Assembly: GCF_014698995.1 (NCBI RefSeq)
Contig: NZ_JACWZZ010000002.1
Coordinates: 124,001 to 188,000 of the forward strand
Reading direction: 5' to 3'
Length of the DNA: 64,000 nucleotides
Origin: Hymenobacter duratus
Lineage (GTDB): Bacteria; Bacteroidota; Bacteroidia; Cytophagales; Hymenobacteraceae
Below the pieces are notes generated by a model, which did not search any database, had not been told where the DNA came from, and worked only from the letters and a program-made list of their open reading frames with translations. Of this stretch, positions 33,861-42,297 are shown one piece after another (position 1 is the first letter of the stretch; every line of letters starts with the position of its first letter). Made by a program: the position numbers and the translations under genes.

Positions 33861-36800
33861 ATGAAACACCCATACCTAGCGAAACTACTGTTTCTGCTAC
33901 TGTTCGTCTGTGCCGGCTTCACCGGAGCATTCGCTCAGACTGGTTCCGTGAGTGGCCGTGTCGTCGACGAAAAGAACGAAGGACTGCCCGGCGTAACTGT
34001 TCTGATTGAAGGCACCTCGCTCGGCAACTCCACCAACTCGGATGGCACCTACTCTGTCCAGAACGTTCCGGCCGGAAGCAATACACTGGTAGTGTCCTTC
34101 GTAGGCTACACCACCAGCCGGATTCCGGTAAACGTAGCAGCCGGCCAGAATACGGCCGTTGGCAACATCACGCTCAACGAGAATACTACCCTGCTCAATG
34201 AGGCAGTAGTAGTAGGCTACGGTACCCAGCGCCGCCAGGATGTAACGGGCTCTATTGCGACGGTGCAGGCCAAGGATTTTGTGCCGGGCCAGGTAACGAA
34301 CCCTGAGCAATTGGTGCAGGGCAAGATTCCCGGCGTGAGCATCACGACTGGTGGCGGCGCCCCTGGCGCAGCCAACACCATCCGGATTCGTGGCAACTCT
34401 TCGCTCAACGCCAGCAACGATCCGCTGTTTGTGATTGACGGAGTACCAGTAGATAAGAACAAGCCAGACGGCACCAGCAGCATCAGCGGAGCCAGTAACC
34501 CGCTTACGCTCATCAACCCCAATGATATTGAGTCGATAACGGTTCTGAAGGATGCTTCGGCACTGGCTATCTATGGTAACCGTGCCTCCAACGGCGTAAT
34601 TCTCGTCACGACCAAGCGTGGTGTGCAGGGCGAAAAGCTGACGGTAAACTTCTCGTCACAGACCTCCGTCTCGCGGCCGTTCAAAACCTACGAGGTACTG
34701 GGAACCGACGAGTTCCGCACGTTGATTCAGGCCAATGGTTCGGCGTCGCAGGTGGCTACGCTGGGCGCGGCCAACACCAACTGGCAGGACGAAATCTTCC
34801 GTACTGCCGCTACCTATGACAACAACATCAGCCTGACTGGCAACCTGGGTAAAGTGCCTTTCCGCGTTTCCTATGGCAATCTGTATCAGGATGGTATTGT
34901 CATCACCAACAACCTGAAGCGCAACACCGGCTCCGTGAGCCTGTCGCCTGTGCTTCTCGACGGCCACCTGCGCATCGATGTGAATGCCAAAGGCACGAAA
35001 CTGAAAAACCGCTTCATCGACAACGGCTCTATCGGAGGCGCTCTGTTCTATGATCCGACGCAGTCTGTACGCTCGTCGGAAGCGCAGTACGCTCCCTACG
35101 GCGGCTATTTCCAGTACCTGACTTCTACCGGCGTGCCCCTGACGCTGGCTCCCGGCAACCCGGTTGCCGCCCTGCAGAACACGACCAATATCAGCAACGT
35201 GGACCGCTTGATCGGCAACGTGCAGTTTGATTACAAATTCCACTTCCTGCCGGAGCTGCGCGCCAACCTGAACCTGGCCACTGACATTTCGCGTGGTTCC
35301 GGCTCAACCACCAACTCGGTTACTGACTTCGGCAACTTCAATAGTGCGGCCACCAACGTCAACCAGAATGGCCGCTTCTCCCAGTACAAGCAGGACAAAG
35401 ACATGCGTCTGCTGGAATTCTACCTGGCCTACAACAAGCAGCTGGGCGAGAATACCCGCTTTGACATTCAGGCCGGCTACTCGCACCAGGACTTTGAAAC
35501 CCAGGGGCCGCTGTACCTGCCCTACCGTTTCGACCGTACCACGCTGTTCACGGCCGGCCAGGAGCAAACCGTAGCCGGTTATTATGAGCCCTACCGTCTC
35601 ATCTCTTACTTCGGCCGGGCCAACCTGTCGGTAAAGGACCGCTATCTGCTGACGGCAACTCTGCGTAACGACAACACGTCGCGCTTTGGGGAGGACAACC
35701 GGAGCGGCTACTTCCCAGCCCTGGGCTTAGGCTGGCGTCTCAAAGGCGAAGAATTCCTCGCCGACAACACTTCCATTACGGAGCTGAAGCTGCGCGCCGG
35801 CTACGGCATCACGGGCCAGCAGGAAATCGGCGGACCGTTCGATTACCTGCCCCGCTACGTAACGAGCCGGTCTACGGTACAGTACCAGTTCGGGGTGGAC
35901 GCCAACGGTGCCCCCATCTTTGTTACGGCACAGCGCCCCGCCGGCTACAACCCGGACCTGAAGTGGGAAACCACCACCACCTTCAACCTAGGTCTGGACT
36001 GGGGTATCCTGGACAATCGTCTGTCTGGTAGCATCGATGCCTATCAGCGCGAATCCAATGAGCTGCTGGCTAACGTATTTGTACCAGCTGGCGGCCTGAG
36101 CAACCAGCTGAACCGCAACATTGGCTCGCTCCGCAACCGCGGGGTGGAAGTGGCGCTGAATGCCGTGCCGGTTCGGACGGAAGATTTCACCTGGGACATG
36201 AACTTCAACGTGGCCTACAACAAAACTGAAATTACCGACCTGGGTACGCAGCAGGAAAACTTTCCTGGTTATCTGACGGAAGGCGTACCAGGCGGTACGG
36301 GCACTACCATCCAGATTAACTCGGTAGGCTACGCCAACAACGCATATTACGTTTATCAGCAGGTATATGGCGAGAACGGCCGTCCGCTGGAAGGTGTTTA
36401 CGTGGACCGCAACGGCGACCAGAGAATAAACGAGCAGGACTTGTACCGCTACAAGCAGCGCGCTCCTCTGGCCACGTACGGCCTCACGACCAATTTCATC
36501 TACAAGCGTTTCTCTCTGAACGCCGTACTGCGGGCCAACACCGGCAACTACGTGTACAACTCGCTGGCAGCCAATCTTGCCAACTTCGCCAACGCCAACA
36601 CATCGACGGGATTCGTGGGTAACCTGCCCGTAGGCATCCGCGACACCGGTTTCCGTTCGCAACAGCTTCTCTCCGACTACTATGTTGAGAACGGCTCTTT
36701 CCTGCGCGGCGAGAATATCACGCTGGGCTACAATTTTGGCAAAATTTTCACCGAAGGTTCGAATCTTCGTCTTACCGCCGCTGTTCAGAATGTATTCCTG

Positions 36801-36905
36801 ATTACCAAGTACAAAGGCCTGGATCCGGAAATCTTCAATGGTGTGGATAACAACTTTTATCCACGCGCCCGCACTTTCACTTTCGGCCTGAACGCCAGCT
36901 TCTAA
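33861..36905 (+). CDS. susC: SusC/RagA-family TonB-dependent outer-membrane transporter
   Basis: 1014 residues from ATG 33861, which starts the signal peptide MKHPYLAKLLFLLLFVCAGF-TGAFAQ. The frame stays open 48 codons upstream without features. A CarboxypepD_reg-like domain follows (GSVSGRVVDEKNEGLPGVTV). Then come the TonB-box region (NEAVVVGYGTQRRQDVTGSI), the plug (IRIRGNSSLNASNDPLFVIDG, ILVTTKRG) and the barrel ending in a terminal Phe (FGLNASF). It imports oligosaccharides with the SusD lid encoded 11 bases downstream. Confidence 0.96.
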   Translation: MKHPYLAKLLFLLLFVCAGFTGAFAQTGSVSGRVVDEKNEGLPGVTVLIEGTSLGNSTNSDGTYSVQNVPAGSNTLVVSFVGYTTSRIPVNVAAGQNTAVGNITLNENTTLLNEAVVVGYGTQRRQDVTGSIATVQAKDFVPGQVTNPEQLVQGKIPGVSITTGGGAPGAANTIRIRGNSSLNASNDPLFVIDGVPVDKNKPDGTSSISGASNPLTLINPNDIESITVLKDASALAIYGNRASNGVILVTTKRGVQGEKLTVNFSSQTSVSRPFKTYEVLGTDEFRTLIQANGSASQVATLGAANTNWQDEIFRTAATYDNNISLTGNLGKVPFRVSYGNLYQDGIVITNNLKRNTGSVSLSPVLLDGHLRIDVNAKGTKLKNRFIDNGSIGGALFYDPTQSVRSSEAQYAPYGGYFQYLTSTGVPLTLAPGNPVAALQNTTNISNVDRLIGNVQFDYKFHFLPELRANLNLATDISRGSGSTTNSVTDFGNFNSAATNVNQNGRFSQYKQDKDMRLLEFYLAYNKQLGENTRFDIQAGYSHQDFETQGPLYLPYRFDRTTLFTAGQEQTVAGYYEPYRLISYFGRANLSVKDRYLLTATLRNDNTSRFGEDNRSGYFPALGLGWRLKGEEFLADNTSITELKLRAGYGITGQQEIGGPFDYLPRYVTSRSTVQYQFGVDANGAPIFVTAQRPAGYNPDLKWETTTTFNLGLDWGILDNRLSGSIDAYQRESNELLANVFVPAGGLSNQLNRNIGSLRNRGVEVALNAVPVRTEDFTWDMNFNVAYNKTEITDLGTQQENFPGYLTEGVPGGTGTTIQINSVGYANNAYYVYQQVYGENGRPLEGVYVDRNGDQRINEQDLYRYKQRAPLATYGLTTNFIYKRFSLNAVLRANTGNYVYNSLAANLANFANANTSTGFVGNLPVGIRDTGFRSQQLLSDYYVENGSFLRGENITLGYNFGKIFTEGSNLRLTAAVQNVFLITKYKGLDPEIFNGVDNNFYPRARTFTFGLNASF

Positions 36906-36916
36906 TTCCCCGACCA

Positions 36917-38566
36917 ATGAATAAATTTTTGATTCGTGGCTTAGCAGTAGCCACCGCGAGCATGGCCCTGAGTGCAGGCCTTACTTCTTGCAACGACCTC
37001 GACCTGCAACCCAAGTACGAGACAACGCCGGACCGCGTGTACGTAGACCTGAACGGCTACCGGTCGGTGCTGGCCAAAGTGTACGGTGGCTTTGCCGTGA
37101 CGGGCCTGGGCTCAGATGACGGTGGCGCCTCCGGTGGCGGCGACGTACAAGGCATCGACGAGGGCACTTCCGACTACATTCGTCAGCTATGGAGCGCTCA
37201 GGTACTGTCCACCGACGAGGCTATCCTCGCTTGGGGTGACGCTGGCGTCCGCGACTGGCACAACATGAACTGGACGGCTTCCAACCCGCTTATCCGGGGT
37301 CTGTACTACCGTATCTACTACGAAATTGCCGTTGCCAACGAATTCATCCGCGAGTCGAGCGACGAAAAGCTGAACTCCCGTCTGAGCGGCGGCGACATTG
37401 CCACGGCCAAACGCTACCGTGCCGAGGCGCGCTTCCTGCGCGCGGTGGCTTACCAGCACATTCTGGATCTGTATGGCGGTGGCCCCTTCGTAGTAGAAAC
37501 CGACCCTGCCGGCGTGTTCACTCCTCCGTATCGTAACCGGCAGCAGCTGTTTGACTACGTGGAAAGCGAGATGCTGGCCCTGAGCACTGATGCTGACTTC
37601 GCGGAGCCCCGTTCCAACGAGTATGGCCGCGTAGACAAGGCGGCCGCCTGGGGTATGCTTTCCCGTCTCTACCTAAACGCGCAGGTGTACACCGGCACTC
37701 CCCGCTACACTGACGCGGCAACGTATGCCAAACGTGTAATCGACGCTGGTTACGCCCTGTCGACTGCTCCGGCCGGCAACGTGGCTTCGGCATACGGCCG
37801 GCTGTTCTTGGCTGATAACCACACCACACCTGCGCGCAACGAAATCATCTGGCCCGTTACCTTCGATGCGAACAATACCCGCAGCTTCGGTGGCACTACG
37901 TTCCTGGTGAATGGCTCGACCAGCCCAAGCAACACTGCCTGGAAAGCCAGAAATGGGATGCCACAGGGTGGCTGGGGCGGTATGCGTGCCACCAAAAACC
38001 TGGTCAACCTTTTCGGAGCAGATACTGCCCGTGACACCCGCGGCCGCTTCTGGACGCAGGGTCAGACTCTGGAAATTGCTGATGTCGGAAATTTCAATGA
38101 GGGTTTGGGAGTAATTAAATTCCGCAACGTTACCTCTACTGGAACGCCTCTCGGTGGTTCGCAGAGCCAGTCGAGCGTAGATTTCCCAATGATTCGTCTG
38201 GGAGAAATGATGCTCAACTACGCTGAAGCCGTGAAGCGCGGTGGTTCAGGCGACGCTAATCTGGCCCTGACTTACGTTAACCAGCTCCGGGCCCGTGCGT
38301 ACGCCGGAGCCCCCGGCAGTGCCATCACAGCGGCGCAGCTCACCACCGACTACATTCTGGACGAGCGTGGCCGTGAGCTGTTCTGGGAAGGCTTCCGCCG
38401 TACGGACCTGATTCGCTATGGTCGTTTCGTGGAAGGCTCTTACCTGTGGCCCTGGAAAGGCGGCGTGCAGAATGGCCGTGGAGTGGATGCGTACCGGGTG
38501 GTGTATCCCCTCCCTGCTTCCGACCTTTCAGTCAACAAGAACCTGCGTCAGAACGACGGATACTAG
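36917..38566 (+). CDS. susD: SusD/RagB-family surface lipoprotein
   Basis: 549 residues. The signal peptide ends in a lipobox (LTSC). Helical SusD features include YRSVLAKVYGGFA, the TPR-like RAEARFLRAVAYQHILDLYGGGP, and the C-terminal LDERGRELFWEGFRRTDLIRYGRF. It forms the ligand-binding lid on the SusC partner encoded just upstream. The likely ligand is an alpha-glucan, judged from the SusE and amylase genes nearby. Confidence 0.96.
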   Translation: MNKFLIRGLAVATASMALSAGLTSCNDLDLQPKYETTPDRVYVDLNGYRSVLAKVYGGFAVTGLGSDDGGASGGGDVQGIDEGTSDYIRQLWSAQVLSTDEAILAWGDAGVRDWHNMNWTASNPLIRGLYYRIYYEIAVANEFIRESSDEKLNSRLSGGDIATAKRYRAEARFLRAVAYQHILDLYGGGPFVVETDPAGVFTPPYRNRQQLFDYVESEMLALSTDADFAEPRSNEYGRVDKAAAWGMLSRLYLNAQVYTGTPRYTDAATYAKRVIDAGYALSTAPAGNVASAYGRLFLADNHTTPARNEIIWPVTFDANNTRSFGGTTFLVNGSTSPSNTAWKARNGMPQGGWGGMRATKNLVNLFGADTARDTRGRFWTQGQTLEIADVGNFNEGLGVIKFRNVTSTGTPLGGSQSQSSVDFPMIRLGEMMLNYAEAVKRGGSGDANLALTYVNQLRARAYAGAPGSAITAAQLTTDYILDERGRELFWEGFRRTDLIRYGRFVEGSYLWPWKGGVQNGRGVDAYRVVYPLPASDLSVNKNLRQNDGY

Positions 38567-38641
38567 CATTTTTCTTAACGGGCCGACTTGCCTTCCGGGA
38601 AAGTCGGCCCACTCTGGTTCACACTTCATTTCACTTCCCAC

Positions 38642-39424
38642 ATGAAAAACTGGTTATCTTCACTGGTGGGTCTGTGTTCCTTGCTCTTCGTGTTTTCGGC
38701 CTGCGAAAAAGACGAAACCCAAGCTACACTCACTCCTTCTAATGCCCCTACCCTCACCACGACTACCAGCAATGTAGTACTGGTTCAGGCCAATGAAACC
38801 CAGACGGCCATTACCTATTCCTGGACGCCGGTAGCTTCTTTTGCCTGGTCCAACGTCGAGAATAAGTACAATCCGGCTGTTACTTACTCGCTAGAAATAG
38901 ACAAGCAGGGCAACAACTTTGCCCGTCCGGTTTCGGTGGCAGCAGGCAATGGTCCTACCACGACGCTGCGCGTTGACACGCTCAATGCCGCTCTGAACGG
39001 ACTAGGTCTGACGCCGGGCACCCCTACTCCCGTGGAAGTTCGCCTGAAAGCTGTTTATGCCGCCAACACGCCGCTTTATTCGGCTGTGCTGCCACTCACG
39101 GCCACTTCTTACCGCGTTTGCCTGCCTCCTAATACCGACCGGTGGTCTATCATTGGCCCGGCTGGGGTCGACTGGAATACGGATGTTCCGCTGCGTTACG
39201 ACTGCGACACTCGCACGTACAAGATTACGCGCGTTCTGAATGCCGGCGAGTTTAAGTTCCGTAAAAACAGCGACTGGGGTGTAAACTACGGCTCCGACAG
39301 CCCACGCAACGCTGGCGGCACCGGCCCTCTTAATGCCAATGGTGCCAACATTCCGGTTCCTACAACCGGCACGTACACCATCACGCTAAACCTGACTGCT
39401 CAGACCTACACACTGAGCAACTAA
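38642..39424 (+). CDS. susE: SusE-like glycan-binding lipoprotein
   Basis: 260 residues from ATG 38642. The lipobox is FVFSAC. Residues about 25-140 form the SusE N-terminal Ig-like domain (FAWSNVENKYNPAVTYSLEID). Residues about 160-260 form one SusE/SusF-type carbohydrate-binding module (WSIIGPAGVDWNTDVPLRYD, GEFKFRKNSDWGVNYG). It is shorter than Bacteroides SusE, having one module instead of two. It is expected to hold starch-like glycan at the cell surface for SusC/D. A terminator follows. Confidence 0.85.
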   Translation: MKNWLSSLVGLCSLLFVFSACEKDETQATLTPSNAPTLTTTTSNVVLVQANETQTAITYSWTPVASFAWSNVENKYNPAVTYSLEIDKQGNNFARPVSVAAGNGPTTTLRVDTLNAALNGLGLTPGTPTPVEVRLKAVYAANTPLYSAVLPLTATSYRVCLPPNTDRWSIIGPAGVDWNTDVPLRYDCDTRTYKITRVLNAGEFKFRKNSDWGVNYGSDSPRNAGGTGPLNANGANIPVPTTGTYTITLNLTAQTYTLSN

Positions 39425-39444
39425 GTAGAGTAAAAACAAAAGCA

Positions 39445-39478
39445 AAAAAGGGCCGTCGGATACCGATGGCCCTTTTTT
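39445..39478 (+). terminator. Terminator of the susCDE operon
   Basis: GGGCCGTCGG and CCGATGGCCC pair with one mismatch around loop ATA, with A-rich and T-rich flanks (TTTTTT). Confidence 0.88.
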
Positions 39479-39693
39479 CGTGCCTAATTGCATTAGCTGC
39501 CTGAGTACCATGGAGCTACATTGGTTTGCCCTGTTATGCTGCTTTGGGGTTTTCTGCCTTGCATCAGTACGGTGTCATTCTGCGCTCAAAATCCCGGCTC
39601 TGCCACAACCTGTTCCTTCCGAATCAGGAACAAGCGTCAGAAGCGCCCGGAGGCGTCTGGTCAGCCGCCCCTCACTCGCATATGCCAAGAACA

Positions 39694-39730
39694 CAAAAAA
39701 GCCCCGCCATCAGATGGCGGGGCTTTTTGT
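39694..39730 (-). terminator. Terminator of the T9SS cargo gene
   Basis: AAAAAAGCCCCGCCATC and GATGGCGGGGCTTTTTG form a long stem with a one-base spacer (A). T runs on the minus strand serve the gene ending at 39747. Confidence 0.88.
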
Positions 39731-39746
39731 TTCAGGTGCAGCAAGC

Positions 39747-40928
39747 TTACAGCAGGGAAACCCGGCGAGTAGAGGCCTGGTCGCCTACCTGTACCTTAAT
39801 GAGATAGGAACCGGCGGCAATATTCTGGCGGCTCAGCTCTATGCTGCGCGTACCAACCGGCTGCACACCGTTCAGCAGCGTCCGAACCGGACGGCCCAAC
39901 AGGTCCATCAACGTAATATCCACTTTCTGCGCTTTGTCGAGCACCCGGTACGAAACGGTTGCCTTGTCCGAAGCCGGATTAGGATACACCGCCAGGGCCA
40001 CTGCTGCTGCTTCAGCACGCTTGCTGCTAAGCACCGTCAGGCCCGTAGCCGTCACGACCAGGGTAGCGGCCTGCGTGCCGGGCACGTTGGCAAAGTTGGC
40101 AGCGGCAGCATCGCCAATGTTAGTGCCGGTGGTAGGCACTGGGTTAATCTGAGGGATGAAGTCAGTGGACAGGAAGCCACCATCCTGGTTGTTCTGCAGC
40201 GCAAAGATCTGCACGTTGCCACCAGCAGCCGGCAGCCCCATGGCTGTACGGCTCACCGCTATTTCCAGGCCATTGCTTGGCGCGCTGCCATTGCTGGCAA
40301 AGCCCGGATTAGAAGACAGGTTGGCACTGCTGGTATAGGCTACCTGCGCACCGGCAAAACCAGCCAGCGCACCCGTTGCGGCGCTGGCCGGCACGGTTCC
40401 GGCAGTTCCGTTAGCAGTCAGCGGAGTGGTGCCGGTCAGGACGGCGGCAGTACCGGCCGTAGCCGACGTGTAGGCCACCCCTTCCACCTGAATCTGGTTG
40501 GCGGTGCCATTACCTCTGATGGCTACGGCAATGTCGGCGGCCAGATCAAGGCGGGCAGTCATGCCATTGAAAGAAGTAGCTGCAGCGCCGGTGGCCACCG
40601 GCAACGCAGTACCTACCGGCACACCTGCCACCCCTGGCCGGTCGATGAACAGCTGCAGAGAATTTTTAACACCGGTTGAGTTATTCTCCAGGGTACCGGC
40701 AACAAAGAAATATAGATTGTTGGCATCCGAGGCGGCATACAAGGCCAGCAGCCCGGCATCACCAAAGCCCCGAGGGCTGGTAAAACGGCCTACCAGCTGG
40801 TAGCCATTGGCCGCTACTTCGGTAGCAGCGAGCTGGCCGTTGATGGTGATGGGAGCCTGTGCCTGTGCGCTGTTGAAAGCGGCTGTAGCCAGTGCTCCGA
40901 CTGCGGCCAGAGTAAAGATTTTTTTCAT
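39747..40928 (-). CDS. Secreted T9SS cargo protein with type A sorting domain
   Basis: 393 residues from ATG 40928 (MKKIFTLAAVGALATAAFNSAQAQ, signal peptide). The central 290 residues are Ala/Thr/Gly-rich and beta-predicted (LYFFVAGTLENNSTGVKN), with no recognised enzymatic domain. The last 75 residues are a T9SS type A C-terminal domain: VYPNPASDKATVSYRV, VDITLMDLLGRPVRTLL and IAAGSYLIKVQVG. It is expected to be exported by the type IX system and attached to the surface or released. Function is otherwise unknown. It converges with susCDE. Confidence 0.85.
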   Translation of the reverse strand: MKKIFTLAAVGALATAAFNSAQAQAPITINGQLAATEVAANGYQLVGRFTSPRGFGDAGLLALYAASDANNLYFFVAGTLENNSTGVKNSLQLFIDRPGVAGVPVGTALPVATGAAATSFNGMTARLDLAADIAVAIRGNGTANQIQVEGVAYTSATAGTAAVLTGTTPLTANGTAGTVPASAATGALAGFAGAQVAYTSSANLSSNPGFASNGSAPSNGLEIAVSRTAMGLPAAGGNVQIFALQNNQDGGFLSTDFIPQINPVPTTGTNIGDAAAANFANVPGTQAATLVVTATGLTVLSSKRAEAAAVALAVYPNPASDKATVSYRVLDKAQKVDITLMDLLGRPVRTLLNGVQPVGTRSIELSRQNIAAGSYLIKVQVGDQASTRRVSLL

Positions 40929-41263
40929 GGTTAGGGATGAAAAAAGTGTGGAAAAATTGGTTGGGCAGACACGCTGCAACAGCTCGTGCGGCTTCCAGGT
41001 ATCTGTAGTAAATATAAGCACTCACTAAGCATTAAAAAAACAGTATAAATGCTTTAAACCGGCTTTTACTGCAAATTTTGCCGCGTTATTTTGGAAATTT
41101 GCTTGGTGTTTTTCCGATTCCTTGCTAAGGCGTTACTGCGCACCCGCTGACTCTCTCGAATTCTGCCGGATGCGGGACATGTGTGGCAGCGTTGGCGCGG
41201 TATGCGGCGCGGCAGTTTTGCTGGTTTGCCGGCCTTTCGGATGATAGTTTAGGCCATTGATGG
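40929..41263. other. Intergenic region between divergent genes
   Basis: About 330 bases. The part near 41010-41110 is AT-rich and should contain the promoter of the T9SS cargo gene (a TATATTTA -7-like box on the minus strand near 41015). No ORF with coding character was seen. Confidence 0.5.
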
Positions 41264-41293
41264 TTGCGAAAGCGCCCACTTCCTGTACTTTCG
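41264..41293 (+). promoter_or_regulatory. Promoter of the BadF-type kinase gene
   Basis: TTG, exactly 19 bases, then TACTTTCG: a close match to the Bacteroidota TTTG-N19-TAnnTTTG promoter. It lies about 60 bases before the start codon. Confidence 0.6.
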
Positions 41294-41355
41294 TAGTTCC
41301 CCTAACCTGAAGCCGCAGGCCCGCCTGGCGGCGGTTTCTTTCTAACCAACCTTCT

Positions 41356-42201
41356 ATGATTCTCATTGCCGACGGAGGCTCGACCAAGAGTAGCTGGTGC
41401 CAGCTTGATGAAACTGGCAACCGGGTGTATTTCAACACCGAAGGCTACAATCCTGACTTCATCAAGACGGCAGAAATAGCCGCTTCGCTCGACAAAAACC
41501 TGCCGGAAACGCTCCCGCGGGCAGAAATAACCGAGGTGCATTACTACGGTGCGGGCGTATCCACTGCTAAGAAGGCGGAAATCATTGCGGCCGCCATGCG
41601 CCAGATCTTCCCGAACGCCAAAGTGAAGGTTGACCACGACCTGCTGGCAGCCGCCCACGCGCTACTCGGCGACAAGCCCGGTTTTGCGGCTATTCTGGGC
41701 ACCGGCACCAATTCCTGCCTCTACGACGGGGAGAAAGTGATTCACAACGTTGATTCGCTGGGCTATTTCCTCGGCGACGAAGGCTCCGGCTCGTTCATTG
41801 GCAAGCGGCTCCTGCGCGACTACCTGCGCGGCCTGCTGCCCGATGGCCTGCAGGAAATCTTTCAGAAGGAATTCAACCTCACCCGCGAAGACATCCTGGA
41901 CCGGCTCTACAACCAGCCGCTGCCGAACCGCTTCCTGGCCAGCTTCGGCAAATTCACCTACGACCACAACAACATCAGCTACTGCCGCGAAATCGTGCTG
42001 CAGGGTTTTGAAACCTTCTTCACCAACATTGTAGCCCACTACCCCAACTACCAGGACTACACCTTCAACTGCGTGGGCTCGGTTGGCTACAACTTCCGGG
42101 ATGCGCTGGCTCAGGTAGCCCGTGCGCACAATATGGAGGTCGGCAAAATCATCCGCTCCCCCATCGATGACCTGGTAAGCTACCACGAAGGCAAAGCCTA
42201 G
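41356..42201 (+). CDS. BadF/BadG-type ATPase, N-acetylglucosamine kinase-like
   Basis: 281 residues of the actin-like ASKHA fold. The phosphate-1 motif is IADGGSTKSSWC, the adenosine/connect region is AILGTGTNSCLYDG, and LGYFLGDEGSGSFIGKRLLRDYL is diagnostic of the GlcNAc-kinase-like BadF family. It is probably cytosolic and phosphorylates an amino sugar or related substrate. Bacteroidota homologues are often called simply BadF ATPases. It is monocistronic with a long terminator. Confidence 0.85.
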   Translation: MILIADGGSTKSSWCQLDETGNRVYFNTEGYNPDFIKTAEIAASLDKNLPETLPRAEITEVHYYGAGVSTAKKAEIIAAAMRQIFPNAKVKVDHDLLAAAHALLGDKPGFAAILGTGTNSCLYDGEKVIHNVDSLGYFLGDEGSGSFIGKRLLRDYLRGLLPDGLQEIFQKEFNLTREDILDRLYNQPLPNRFLASFGKFTYDHNNISYCREIVLQGFETFFTNIVAHYPNYQDYTFNCVGSVGYNFRDALAQVARAHNMEVGKIIRSPIDDLVSYHEGKA

Positions 42202-42220
42202 TATCGCACGCCTCATTCAG

Positions 42221-42282
42221 GCATTCAGGCACAGAAAAGGGCCGACTCCATCTGGAATCGGCCCTTTTCTGTGCCTGAATGC
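42221..42282. terminator. 62-bp bidirectional terminator hairpin
   Basis: Arms of about 30 bases (starting GCATTCAGGCACAGAAAAGG) are complementary with one mismatch and a two-base loop. It contains A- and T-tracts usable on both strands and lies between the convergent kinase and amylase genes. Confidence 0.9.
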
Positions 42283-42297
42283 AGGCTTACTTTCCGC

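Noticed and set aside
39480..40679. 399-codon open frame on the plus strand
   Set aside because: It is antisense to the T9SS cargo gene, whose signal peptide and sorting domain are clear. Its translation is rich in Arg/His/Ser and has no domain.
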